Assembly (NCBI RefSeq): GCF_963678635.1
Contig: NC_087066.1
Span: forward strand, 54,268,312 to 54,328,311
Direction: 5' to 3'
Length of the DNA: 60,000 nt
Origin: Symsagittifera roscoffensis
Lineage: Eukaryota; Xenacoelomorpha; Acoela; Convolutidae
Below are positions 23,184 to 33,521 of this stretch, one piece after another; positions within the stretch are counted from its first letter, which is position 1; each line of letters begins with the position of its first letter. The notes under the pieces were generated by a model, which saw only the letters and a program-made list of their open reading frames with translations, was not told where the DNA came from and searched no databases. The translations under genes and the position numbers were made by a program.

Positions 23184-23386
23184 GTTAAGAAATTATTTGA
23201 AGGTGAGAAAAATATGAAGGTGAAAAAAACCTGTGTAGCCCCCAACAACAAGATAGACACCCTAGTGATATATAACACATTCTGTTTTAGGACCATAGAT
23301 TTTTTTTACTGGGGATGCTATTATGGGAAAGGACCCAAAGTTATGTCAATTGTGTTCAGATTCAATTGAATTGATTTGCTTATGCC

Positions 23387-23783
23387 CAAGGGCGGATCTA
23401 GGATTTTCTCGAGGGGGGGGGGGGGTGGGGTGGCTGATTTTTAAAAAAATTTCGAAAACTTTGTCGATTTTTTTCTTAGGTTGACCAAATTGATTTTCTG
23501 AGCTCTCCTAAATCACTATAGAGACCCCATTTTGACCAAATTTTTTGCACCGCAAGCAAAATTTTCAAAAAAAGGCCAAAAAAGCGTTTTAGGCAATTTT
23601 TAGAAAAATTTGACCAAAAAAATGCGTTTTTGTCGGCGCGCGCTCACCACTCAAATTAGAACATTTTGGCGTCGATGGCGTCTTTAGAAAATTTGAGGGT
23701 CCGTCACAAAAAATGGATATCTCAAAACAGTACAAAGAGGTCGAATTCCTGAACGCCCATCCCCCTCCCTAAATCCGCTGGTG
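23387..23783. mobile_element. hAT-like non-autonomous element with 8-bp target duplication
   Basis: The imperfect termini (caagggcggatctagg at the start, cctaaatccgctggtg at the end) are inverted copies of each other. A perfect 8-bp duplication CTTATGCC flanks the element (23379-23386 and 23784-23791). Eight-base duplications and this terminus are typical of hAT elements. It contains no transposase and lies in intron 1 of the Reeler gene. Confidence 0.75.
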
Positions 23784-24406
23784 CTTATGCCTCAATTTTT
23801 TGCCCCAAATTGCTTCGCAACTGAAAATCATAAGTAAACTTTAGACAAAATTTTTAGCGAAAAATTGAAATTTTTCTGATGGTTTTTAGTTAATTCTTGG
23901 TCGCAATGCTTCATTTTATAGCTCATAATTTTGATTCATCAAATTTAACATCTTTTATAACCTGTTTCTAAAGCGCTCACAATCTCCGAATTTTAATAAT
24001 TCAAAAAATCTTATAAATTCTCTGCGATCTTTGTTTTTCGTCTTCTATTGTTTTTGGATTTTCTTCACAATCTTCACCCCATCTTCAAGATCGTTGGCAC
24101 GGTCTTGCGAAGTTCTTAAAGAACTTTCTTCAAGCTTTGATAAAAGTCGCAAAAAATTCTGGGACCAGGAAGCCTAATCAATTTCGGCTCATGAAATGAC
24201 CTCTCTATTATAATTTGTTTTTAAAATTTATTTGTGAATATTAAAAAAACAGAAGATGGCATACCATATTCGTTCATACGCGATATTTAATTTTTGCTAT
24301 TATGATATTTTACGGTAGCTTTAGAACTGTTGAATTGTTGAACTTTTATTGATTATGTCAACTCTCGTACAGTGAAATTCAGTGAAAAGATTTCGTCTCG
24401 TTTCAG

Positions 24407-24507
24407 TCTCGATCGCGACCAGTCGGGACCCCTTCAAGGGCTTCGCCATAGTGTCTGCCGACCCCTCCTCCTCCTTCAATGAAGAGCAGTACTTAGGACA
24501 CTTCGAG
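24407..24507 (+). CDS. Reeler-domain protein, exon 2
   Basis: Acceptor gtctcgtttcag, donor GAG/gtcaga. Two bases complete a valine codon from exon 1, then SIATSRDPFKGFAIVSADPS follows and the exon ends QYLGHFE in phase 0. The PFKGFAIVSAD phrase corresponds to the conserved PF-[KR]-GF core strand of Reeler domains, which is the main basis for the family call. The intron that follows (24508-47256) contains the 22-kb LTR retrotransposon; without the element and one copy of its target duplication the intron would be about 670 bases. Confidence 0.85.
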
Positions 24508-24682
24508 GTCAGAGTGATTAATTAAAATTAAGACGATTTATCCAAAAGGGAAAGCGCCAACATACGAGCTCTTCAGCTCATCTCGGAGAACCGCTGTTGA
24601 GCTCCTCTTTAAAAACCACGTGGATTTTTTTTGGTTCTTTTTTTTTCGGGCTGGGTAATTATCACTCACCCTCTAGCAACCA

Positions 24683-24686
24683 GCAC
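24683..24686. repeat. target-site duplication GCAC, left
   Basis: GCAC directly before the left LTR (24683-24686) matches GCAC directly after the right LTR (46761-46764). Four bases is a normal duplication length for Ty3/gypsy elements. Confidence 0.8.
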
Positions 24687-25095
24687 TGAGTTAAGTTGTA
24701 TGGTCTAACTCATAGAGTAATTTCGGATAGGGTACACCGTCTGCTCGTCACGCTATCTTATTTTCGGCCGGATAGATTCGTGCAACTTCTTAGTCTAATA
24801 CCGATCCTAATCTTACTCTTATATCTACTAGTCTCAGGGTGTTTAACTAGTCTCTGCTAGGCTCAATAGATCTAGAGTATACTGGCTTATTGCGGCAGCT
24901 GAAGTTCTCTTGGAGAAGCAACTAATTTCTAAGTTAAATTCAAATCTCTCTGGTGCTGCAATTACAAGTAATTTCAGCACTTACAAATAAGTGGGTTGTT
25001 AGTTGGATGGATTATGATTGGTTAATATTAAATATTTTACAGTGGTAAAATATCTAATTTATCCAATACTAAAATGTAGTTTAGATCAGGTTCCA
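24687..25095 (-). repeat. 3' LTR (409 bp)
   Basis: In element orientation it begins TGGAACCTGATC and ends CAACTTAACTCA. It differs from the other LTR at about ten positions by eye (roughly 97.5% identity), so the insertion is fairly recent. Confidence 0.95.
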
Positions 25096-25115
25096 CCCAT
25101 CCGGGTTTTACAGAG
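25096..25115 (-). other. candidate polypurine tract
   Basis: Directly inside the 3' LTR the element strand reads AAAACCCGGATGGG before the LTR's TGG. Only the last bases (GGATGGG) are truly purine-rich, so this is a weak tract, placed mainly by position. Confidence 0.35.
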
Positions 25116-27021
25116 TTTTTTGGTACTATCTTTCTTCTCTGCAATTTGAAGGATGGATGATGAACGTTTGTATTTGGCGAACATAATTTTCTTATCCGGT
25201 TCCTCTTGGATAAGGAAGTTCCAGGACGCTGGAATTATGGATAGGAAATTGTTATGTCGTCATTCGACAACGACTGTGATCCCCAATGAAATCGATCCGA
25301 TTTCAAGATGGTTGCTACGACGGGTTTTCCTGTATTATGTAGAGAACTTGTTTTGTGTGCAACCTCGTCTGGGAATGGCGTGAAGATCATGTGTGGAAGG
25401 GATGCCTTGTAACTCGGATCTGTACGTATACTTGAGCATCGAGGTGGTCATTGGTCTAGTTCAATGAAGTCCTTTTCTGAGAAGTCAAGTCGTACTCTAA
25501 ATCCTTTTGAGTCGTGATTGTGGACGGCATGTCGGTTGTGCTTAGCCATTCTTTCGTTCGAGTGTGATGGGATCATCTAGTTTTTGGAAGTTCGTCTTTG
25601 TTCTTGTGTATTGATCTATATACTGCAAAGTATGATTTACATTTTATTAAATTATGTTAACTCTGTTTTTTAATCATGAATTTAGTTAGTTGTTTTCACA
25701 AAAGCGTTTTGTTTTAGTTCGGTTATTTTGAAGAGTTACTCACCCTTGAGTACCTCTTATTAAAAATTGAAGTGTGGTCACAAAGCGTGGATCTAGCGCG
25801 GTGGGTTAGGCCGGCTATAGAGCATGCTCAGGACGTCGTCTCTGATGGGTTAGGCCAGGAGTGGGAGTATGATTTCATGCTGTTTCTTTGAGATGTCCCG
25901 TTATGTGATAACGTTTTATGTTGGTTTTATGTTGGTCTTTCTTATGTTACTTTGGTTGTGTCCTCTTTTCAAAAATCAAATTGTTTTTGGTATTGGTTTG
26001 TCTTGCGACTTTTTTGTGTTTTTTTATTTCTTTCTTAGACTTTATAATAGTCTTCAAAAGATTAAATTATCCAGTTTTAAACTGGGTTAATCCGGTTTGG
26101 GTACCGTTGGTTTTCTTTTCTTAGTCATGCTGCCATTTTATGATTTGTGGTGTTTAGTAAGCTGCGTTGGTTAGTTTGATTTAGTATATAATTCCTTTCC
26201 AACCGGGTTAAAAAAAAGTTTGCAGCTTGTTATCGTGTGTTAGAGTTGTTTATAGTGAAAGCTTGAAACTTAAAATCATTATTTAAACAATTCTTCGTGG
26301 GCGAGCTGTGCGGGTGGTGGGAAAGCAAAAAGTGGGATTATTGGGATTTGAGTTTGGAGGTTGGCTGGGTGGGAATTTGAGCGATGGAGGGATCCAAGTT
26401 GTCGGCTCATCGTGGGCTAAAAAAATGATTATTTTGAGATTGAAAAGTGGTGGTGTGAGGTTGTTCTTTAACTTTTTCATATGTATTTTCATTTTGTGAA
26501 TGATGTGTCATTATGTGTTGGATGGGACTTTGTGTTGTATCTTGTCTAGAATTTGGATTATGTGCTAGGTTTCGAAAATTACGGGGAACTAATGATAATG
26601 AATGGTTTTGTGCTGGGTCATAGTTGCGGAGGATTTATTGCATTGAATTTGATTTTTACTGCGTGTTGGGGAAATTTAAAATTATAAATTTTCATCGTAT
26701 TTAATTTTACTGCTTTGTGGGGAAATAATTTATAAATGAAATTACACATTTGGTATGAATTTTACTACATTATTTAGTGCAAGAAATTAATGAATTTTAA
26801 GATAATTCAACAAGTTTGTATTTTTATTTTTCTTTTCTGTTTTGTAGGTGATTGTGGTGCGAAGACTAGAAATATAGATCAAACATTGATAAAAAATGGT
26901 TAGTACTAATTTAAATTTCTTAGTGAAGAGTATTTTAAATTTTTTTTTACCTGTTAATCTTCTGGGAAAAAGCCGTGGGGGAAGATGTCGTGTATCATAT
27001 CTGATTTTGTTAGTAATTTGG
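25116..27021 (-). other. 3' non-coding region of the retrotransposon
   Basis: About 1.9 kb between the last ORF and the 3' LTR. No ORF worth naming. It contains a chimeric copy of two env segments (26312-26634) and a short duplicated phrase (tttactgc..tggggaaat) near 26.65-26.73 kb. Confidence 0.6.
26312..26634 (-). repeat. rearranged duplicate of two env segments
   Basis: 26312-26610 is nearly identical to 28663-28968, inside the low-complexity part of the env ORF. It is followed directly by 22 bases (26613-26634) identical to 27294-27315, more than 1.3 kb away in the same ORF. The two pieces are joined in the order opposite to env. Small indels break the frame. Confidence 0.85.
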
Positions 27022-28144
27022 CTAGTATTTCAATCGTATGAAGTTTTTAGTTTGTAGCAGTGGCCAAAGCAATTGAAGTGCTTTGATGGTTTTTAGTTCT
27101 TCGGTGCCAACTGCAAACTCACAAGGTGTGTTTTGAATGAGGTTATATATCTTATGATTATATTTAGTATTGTGAATGAATTCTAATATGGGTATTTCAA
27201 TAGGCTGGATAAATTCATGCGGGATAAGGAAGGGTCGTGATTCTTCGGCATTAAGGGTCTTCGTGATGGGACAAAATATATACATTTGGGTAACTGGGTC
27301 ATAGTTGCGGAGGATGCCATGGAGGTTAGTATCTTTGATGCAGTATGTAAAATTAAGGAAAAATGGTGACGTGTACTTTGAATTAAGAAACTGAAAACGG
27401 TGGTGAGGTTGTCTTGATGGGGTATGCAAATCAAAATGATTTTGTATAAAACGATAGTATGTATATGTGTGGGTTTGTTTACTGCGTAACATAATATCGT
27501 GGGAACAGTGCAAATCGCGTTCATGTGGTGAAAGAAAGTGAAAGCTTATTGAAAATAACTGAAATTTGTCATGGAAACTTTCGTAAGCTTGAATATCAGC
27601 TAGTGATTCTGAAATAATGTGATCATACTTTCTCTCAAAAATATTAAGTGTGAATACGTATGATGTTTTGATGAAAAATTTTTCTGTTAGTTGCGGGTTA
27701 GCGAAGCGGTCTTCATCTAAAAATTGGTCTTGATTGGTTCGGATGATATTATGGTCGTAATATTCTATTGTAAATTCGTTAGCTCGGGGTGCAGTGAATG
27801 TTTTTAGTAATTTTTTATATCCTACGTAAGTAAATTGTCGAGGTGTTAGTGTTGTAGTGAGTCTATATAACATGTCTTTGTTTCTTTCTATGCTGTCATG
27901 AGTATTAGTTAGTGGTAGGCAAAGGGGGTTAGTAAAATGATAATAAGCTGTCCAATGAAGTGTTGGCATTAAAACATGTTCATCTACAAAACTACGTGTG
28001 TCATTAGTATCGTTACGTGTGTTTAATGTATATTGTGGAAATGAGGGTAAGGTGATTGCAAGAAAATTTTTTGTGTTTGTGTGTTGCGGGTGATTAATAT
28101 ATTCGCAGGCTGTTCCGGGTTTGGTCGGGAATGGGTGATTCGGG
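27022..28144 (-). other. unrecognised C-terminal domain fused to env
   Basis: About 370 residues at the end of the env frame have a balanced globular composition. They are rich in aromatic residues and histidine (for example LHWTAYYHFTNPLCLPL and KFQLFSISFHFLSPHERDL), and the frame has no stop. The domain follows the membrane anchor and a low-complexity linker, so it would be cytoplasmic in a type I envelope protein. I recognise no family. The open frame over 1.1 kb in an otherwise decayed element suggests it was once a functional part. Confidence 0.6.
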
Positions 28145-31100
28145 AATTTTCGTTTAAAAGTGCGATAAGCTGGGTGAGTGCTACTAGGTGTTTCAGTGGA
28201 TGTGGATGATTGTGTGAATGATGCAGTGTAAGCTGAGGAGGGTGTAGGAGTAGGTGGGTTTGAGGATTCTATTGTGGATGATAGTTGATGTATTGTGAGG
28301 GTGTTAGGGTGTATTAACTGTTGCTGTAGGGTAATAAAATTATCGAGTCCCTGGGAAATTTGGGGGGAATTATTATATGATCTGTCGGAATGAAGTGGAG
28401 AATAGGTTGGGGTCACTTGCGAAACATAAGAAGGAGTGGAAACGGATGGGAGTGAATGATTTGATGGAATTGGTTGAAAAGGGGGTTTTGAAAAAACTGA
28501 GGGGTTGGTCTGAGTATAATTTGATGGGGATGGTTCGGAGTCTGCAATTTCGTCAGGGGTTTCTACATTAGGATTATTAAATTGTGAGATAGAGTATAAA
28601 ACTGAAATATCTGAGTTAGTGTCAGAATTCGCGCTTGATGATATACTAATAACCGGAAAATTGGGTGGTGGGAAAGCAAAAAGTGGGATTATTGGGATTT
28701 GAGTTTGGAGGTTGGCTGGGTGGGAATTTGAGCGATGGAGGGATCCAAGTTGTCGGCTCATTGTGGGCGAAAAAAAATGATTATTTTGAGATTGAAAAGT
28801 GGTGGTGTGAGGTTGTTCTATAACTTGTTCATATGTATTTTCATTTTGTGAATGATGTGTCATTATGTGTTGGATGGGACTTTGTGTTGTATTTTGTCTA
28901 GAATTTGGATTATGTGTGATTGCTAGGTTTCGAAAATTACGGGGAACTAATGATAATGAATGGTTTTGCGGTAGGGGTGGCAACTGTGGTGCGGTAGGTG
29001 TTATCTCTATATTATTGTGTTCTTCGTCGTAAGTGTTCTGTCTTGTGGATATTTTCGTGTTATATTCTTTTATTTGTGCATCTAGAAGTATTTTGTTTAT
29101 TGATGATGAAAAAATTCCAAAAAATCCTGCAAACAGTATGCGTGCTACACTTGCATGTCTGTTTACTTGTGTGTGTATAGCGCATGTGTTATAGATTCCT
29201 TTTAAGAGTGAGAAAAGAAATCCTATAAAATTAAACATTGCGTATAAGATTGTTAATTTTTCTAAGATGTAATAGGGCCATCCTAGAAAAGCTAGAATTT
29301 CGTTTTTTAATGTGACAAAATTGAAGATATTTATAGATGAAATATCTTGTGTTCTGTATTTTTCACCGTTTAAAAATATGTAGTCTTTGATATCTTTAAA
29401 ATATCCGCTATAGTCTTGTGTATAAATGTCTGCGAATCCTGCGGTTTCGGCAAGTTTTCTTAAATTCTGGTCAATTGATTGTCTTTGTATTGTGTCCATT
29501 TGTGTTAATAATTCTTGAAATTGTTCGGTTCTAATTTGATGCTGGATATCTGATTTAGAATATATTCCAATTGATTGTAAATCAATATTTGGATTACGAG
29601 CAATGGCTCTGATGCTTTCGGGTGAAAACTCTTTGAGTGATTGCATTAATGTAGGGTATGGTGTAAGGAGATAGTATTTATCTTCATCGGGATTGAATTG
29701 TACTACATTGTGGCTATTTTCTGACCCACAAGGGACTGCGGTATCCCAAAAATATGTCCGTTTTGAAAGTGTGTCGAAAAAATGTACTTTATTTTTATAG
29801 AATATAGGGATTCTTTTATAACAACGTTTATCTTCAAAAACATATAGTGGTGATACTTTTTTGATACAAGTATAAAACCATAAAATATTTCCTTCGTAGT
29901 CTAGAAAATTTTATCTATTTCCAGACAATAAGTATCCTGCGTAGGGTATTTTTAGTACTGCTAGTGCGAGTGATTGTAAGATTTGTGTTCTTTCCAATGC
30001 GCATAACTGGTGAAGTGTTTCTAATTCGGAGAGTGACATTTCTTGAAAAATTCGACTAATTGTGTAGTCTAACTTCATATCTAAGTGAATATCGTAATGA
30101 GTATTACCAAAATAGGTGCTATTCATTAATGATAATTCTTGTAAACGTGTGCTTTTACTATCATGTGGTTTTAGTTTTCCACCAGGTTGACCTGTGCTTT
30201 TTTGAAAGTTAACTGGGATGTATGATGTTCCTTCATTTATAAGATGACTTGTGGCATAAGGGTCAAATTTTAGTTTTCCAGTGGTCATGTCGAAACCTTT
30301 TTCGTATTCGACAAGTATTTCAGAGTATTGTGTTTTATAAAGTGGATTTCTGTATTTACATGCAAATTCAGTTTCTTGATAGATTTGGAAACGTGTTAAT
30401 TTATTTTCAATTTCATGAATATTTCTAAAGTCATTACTTTGTTTTCGGGATGGGTTTACTTGTTCGTATGGAATTGATTCTTTAAAATATTTTTCATGAA
30501 ATTTTATCATTCGAGCGTATATTTTTGCTACTTGAAATGTTGTGCATGTATCTTCGGGAAACCAAACAATTGTTGCTTGTGTCCGTGTTGTAGGGTCACA
30601 ATAACCTTGATCATTTTTGCAAGGTAATCTAATTCCTTGATAGATCATTGTGTTATCTGATAAATCTCGTGTGAGTTGTACTTTTTCGAGTTGTAATTTC
30701 CAATCGAAAAACATTATTTCTTGATATCCTTTATTTTTTGTGTCTGCTTTGCAGTTTGAAGGGTCATTTATTCCAATGTGTGGTTCCAGTGTTTATCGTG
30801 TATGTCATAAGTTAATCTTCCGTGTGCGCCGTTGTATGGGTATTTTTCGTCTAGTTTTATATGTCCTTGATATCTTTCAAGCTGTGCTTGGTGTACAGAA
30901 TCGGCAAAGACTTGAAAATTTACTAATTTTCTGTCTGTATTTTTATTTCTTGTTATATTTAGTCTGAGTAGTTCGTTTTTACAATCACCGGGATTTAGAT
31001 GTAAAAGTCGTTCTAAATTACTTTGATAGAATGATTCGTGGTCAAGTCGGTTCTTATTTCCATTGGAAACTTGTGAACAGTGTACTTTCTTTTCGGAAAA

Positions 31101-31397
31101 TGTTGCTGTAAATTTATATCCTATAACTGTTGTTGCTCGGGCTTTTGAATAGAGTGTCGCTATTACATTTGTAGTTTCTATAGCTTGTGGTTCTGTTTCG
31201 CATTGTGATACTTGATTTATTGCATATTTGTGTAGTGTTTTTTGTTCGTTTTCTTCACAATCGCAGTGTGTTACTAATAAATCCTGGGGTCCTGTGCAAG
31301 GAGAAGGATTTGTGTTCTGGTCGGAAAATATTAGAAAAAAGATGTGTTGAAATGTTAATATTTTTAGAATATACATGTGTATGATAATCCTGAGCAT
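27022..31397 (-). pseudogene. env: envelope-like glycoprotein gene with long C-terminal extension
   Basis: The reading starts at 31397 with a hydrophobic signal-peptide-like stretch (about residues 3-25) followed by a cysteine-rich ectodomain. The frame shifts once near 30.77-30.79 kb. It then continues in one frame from 30714 to 27022, interrupted by a single TAA at 29911-29913. The ectodomain end near 29.65-29.95 kb has paired cysteines and a CYKRIPIFY phrase. This spacing suggests the class III-type glycoproteins of chuviruses and some BEL/Pao elements, a tentative resemblance from memory. A membrane anchor lies at about residues 125-150 of the last 874-codon frame, with a second hydrophobic patch at 165-181. 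Then follow about 300 Pro/Ser/Thr/Asn-rich residues and a folded-looking domain from about residue 500 to 874. The role would be membrane fusion if it ever worked; this copy is broken. Confidence 0.75.
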
Positions 31398-32467
31398 GGG
31401 TTATAAAATGTAACGTAACCAATTGTGTTTTTGGTGTATCTATCGTATTTATGTATTACTTCAGTGGTTATAAATGGTGGCGGTAGTGATTGAGCTGTTA
31501 TTTTTGGTGGATTTAATGGGTAGGAGTGTTGAACAATATTATTAAGTTTGATTGTGACTTCAAATTTTAATTGGAGACTATTTTGTTGAAGTATTTGAAT
31601 ATTGTGTTCACGAATATCTTTGTGGATATCTTGTCTATTTTGTAGTCTATTGAGTGCCCAACTGTGGAGTCGGTTACTTTCTTGATTTTGTCCAAATAAT
31701 GGTGGGGGTGCTACGAATGTGTTCCAATCTAATCGTAAAGGGATATTTGTTGATGATTGTTCTCGATATCTAGCGTCGAGGTTATTTGGAAAATTTATTG
31801 GGAAAAGTGTCGGTGAGTTTTGACTTAATGATGGTGTTGACGGTAGTGATAATGTTTCTGGTAGTGATGATAGTGTTGTATCCGTAGAAATATCTATTGG
31901 ATCAGTCACTAAGTTTGGTTCACCTTGTGTATAAGAGTGTGTTGTCCAATATGGTAGTCGTGCGGTGGGATTGGGGGGTTAAAGGGATTTTCACGTATTT
32001 GCTCAGATGTTGGTGTTGAACCTAAGTAATCTGAGGGTATGCTCGAGGTGCTACGTTGTGAAAGGAGTGGGGGAGTTTCTGGTAATGTACTACTTGGATT
32101 TTCTGAAGTAGTTGGTGTAGGTGATTGGGGTATATCAAAATGAACTCTAGGAGTTTGAAAACTTCTGTTTCGTCGTGGATGTATAATTTGTCTATTTATT
32201 TCGACTGTATTTTGGTTTTGACTAATGTTTCTTATTGTGCTTAATTCTTGTGGTAATGTGGGGTACAAATTATATGCTGGTTCACTTAGAGGTGCCTGTC
32301 GCTGAACTGGTTCTAATGGTTCGGATAAGCGAGCGTGTCGTTCTTCAAAAGTGTATGGATTATCTTGAAAAGAAATTCGTGTGGATGTTTGGGGATTTTG
32401 GGTAGTTGTGGGTATTGCTGGATTTTCTTGGGATGATGTCGGTGAAGACTGATTTTGTGATCGTTGG
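31364..32467 (-). pseudogene. Pro/Ser/Thr-rich ORF upstream of env
   Basis: The open frames at 31909-32268 (continuing upstream without a methionine to about 32.46 kb) and 31364-31909 abut, with a frame change at about 31.91 kb. The first part is Pro/Ser/Thr/Gln-rich and low in structure (for example QSPTPTTSENPSSTLPETPP). The second has a more ordered middle (LHSWALNRLQNRQDIHKDIR and LKFEVTIKLNNIVQHSYPL). Its end overlaps the env signal-peptide start at 31364-31397. It probably formed one polypeptide with the small membrane ORF just upstream. The function is unknown. Confidence 0.5.
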
Positions 32468-32689
32468 TTAGCAATTTTTTAAAGTGTTCGGTTGATTTTT
32501 TCTAGTGGGAAGTTTATGTTTATTGTAGTATTCTTCAATGATAAGAATTAAAAGGATTGTTGCTAAGGCGAATGTGACTATTGCCTTTTTTTTACATTTG
32601 CACATTGTCAGTATTAGGGATGATAAAAATATGATGAAAATTACAAATAGTAAAAAAATATCTGTTCTACTAAAAATTGTTCGTATCAT
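32468..32689 (-). CDS. small two-helix membrane protein ORF
   Basis: 73 codons from ATG at 32689. Two hydrophobic helices (about residues 10-29, IFLLFVIFIIFLSSLILTM, and 37-52, VTFALATILLILIIEE) flank a Cys-Lys turn (CKCKKK). The tail is polar (YYNKHKLPTRKNQPNTLKNC). The frame then passes, via a shift, into the proline-rich ORF, so the two may originally have been one membrane-anchored protein. Small hydrophobic proteins are not a standard part of Ty3/gypsy elements. Confidence 0.55.
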   Translation of the reverse strand: MIRTIFSRTDIFLLFVIFIIFLSSLILTMCKCKKKAIVTFALATILLILIIEEYYNKHKLPTRKNQPNTLKNC

Positions 32690-33521
32690 TTAAATAGATT
32701 GTGAATTATCGTACCTGTGAATATGATCAATGATTTGGGAAAGTTGGAGATATATTTCAAATAGGGAGTAGAAAATTAAAAAAATGTGGCAAAAAATTAT
32801 TAAAATGATTATAAAAGCTTCAAAAGTATCAAATAGAAATATGAACAAAAGTTTGAATAAAATGAAAAAGTTATTAAAAGATTTAAGATTGTATGTTTTA
32901 AGATTTTGACTGTTTGAAAGAAAAGCATTTAAGAAATGATTTCTTCGTCGAATATTTTTTGTTGTTTGAGGCGAGATTCAAGTCTGGTCGAGTTATTTAT
33001 TGATTTTTTGACAAGTGTGTTGAGTTTTGTGAAAAATTGTTGGGGGCTAATTTTATGGTGTTTGGGAGGTCTTCTTTGCTTTATTTTTATTTTTCGGGTG
33101 ATCTGGGGTATTTTTGAAATATTTGTACTTTAGGCAAAATGATTATAGTCCTTCTTTACTTTAGGCTAATTTGTTATTTTTGGTTGGAGGGTTTTTGAGG
33201 TCTGAGTTGGGAAAATATTGTTGATCTTTGCGTTATTAGACAGGGGAGGGTTGTAATATTATGGTGGTATTTGTTTTAGTTGTCAAGTTTTAGCGAGTTG
33301 CTTATTTTTGACCTGGAGGTTGTAAAGTTATAGTTATAGATATGCCTGGAGTTTAATATCTTTCGGCTAGTAGGTTGGTGTTAGAGATATAGAAGGTGAC
33401 GGATTTAAGTGAAACCTATTGGCTGAATTTGAACTAGAATTGTTGCTTGTTGGTCAGCATGTTATCTTGAAAAATGAAAGTTCAAATTGATCCAGAGGTG
33501 CAAAAATTATTTATTTTAAAA
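32690..33521 (-). other. spacer between pol and the membrane ORF
   Basis: About 830 bases with no convincing ORF on the element strand. It is AT-rich and may carry a splice acceptor for a subgenomic env transcript, but I cannot place it. Confidence 0.4.

Noticed and set aside
27183-27524. 113-codon minus-strand frame inside env
   Set aside because: Overlaps the 874-codon env frame in another phase, with no features of its own.
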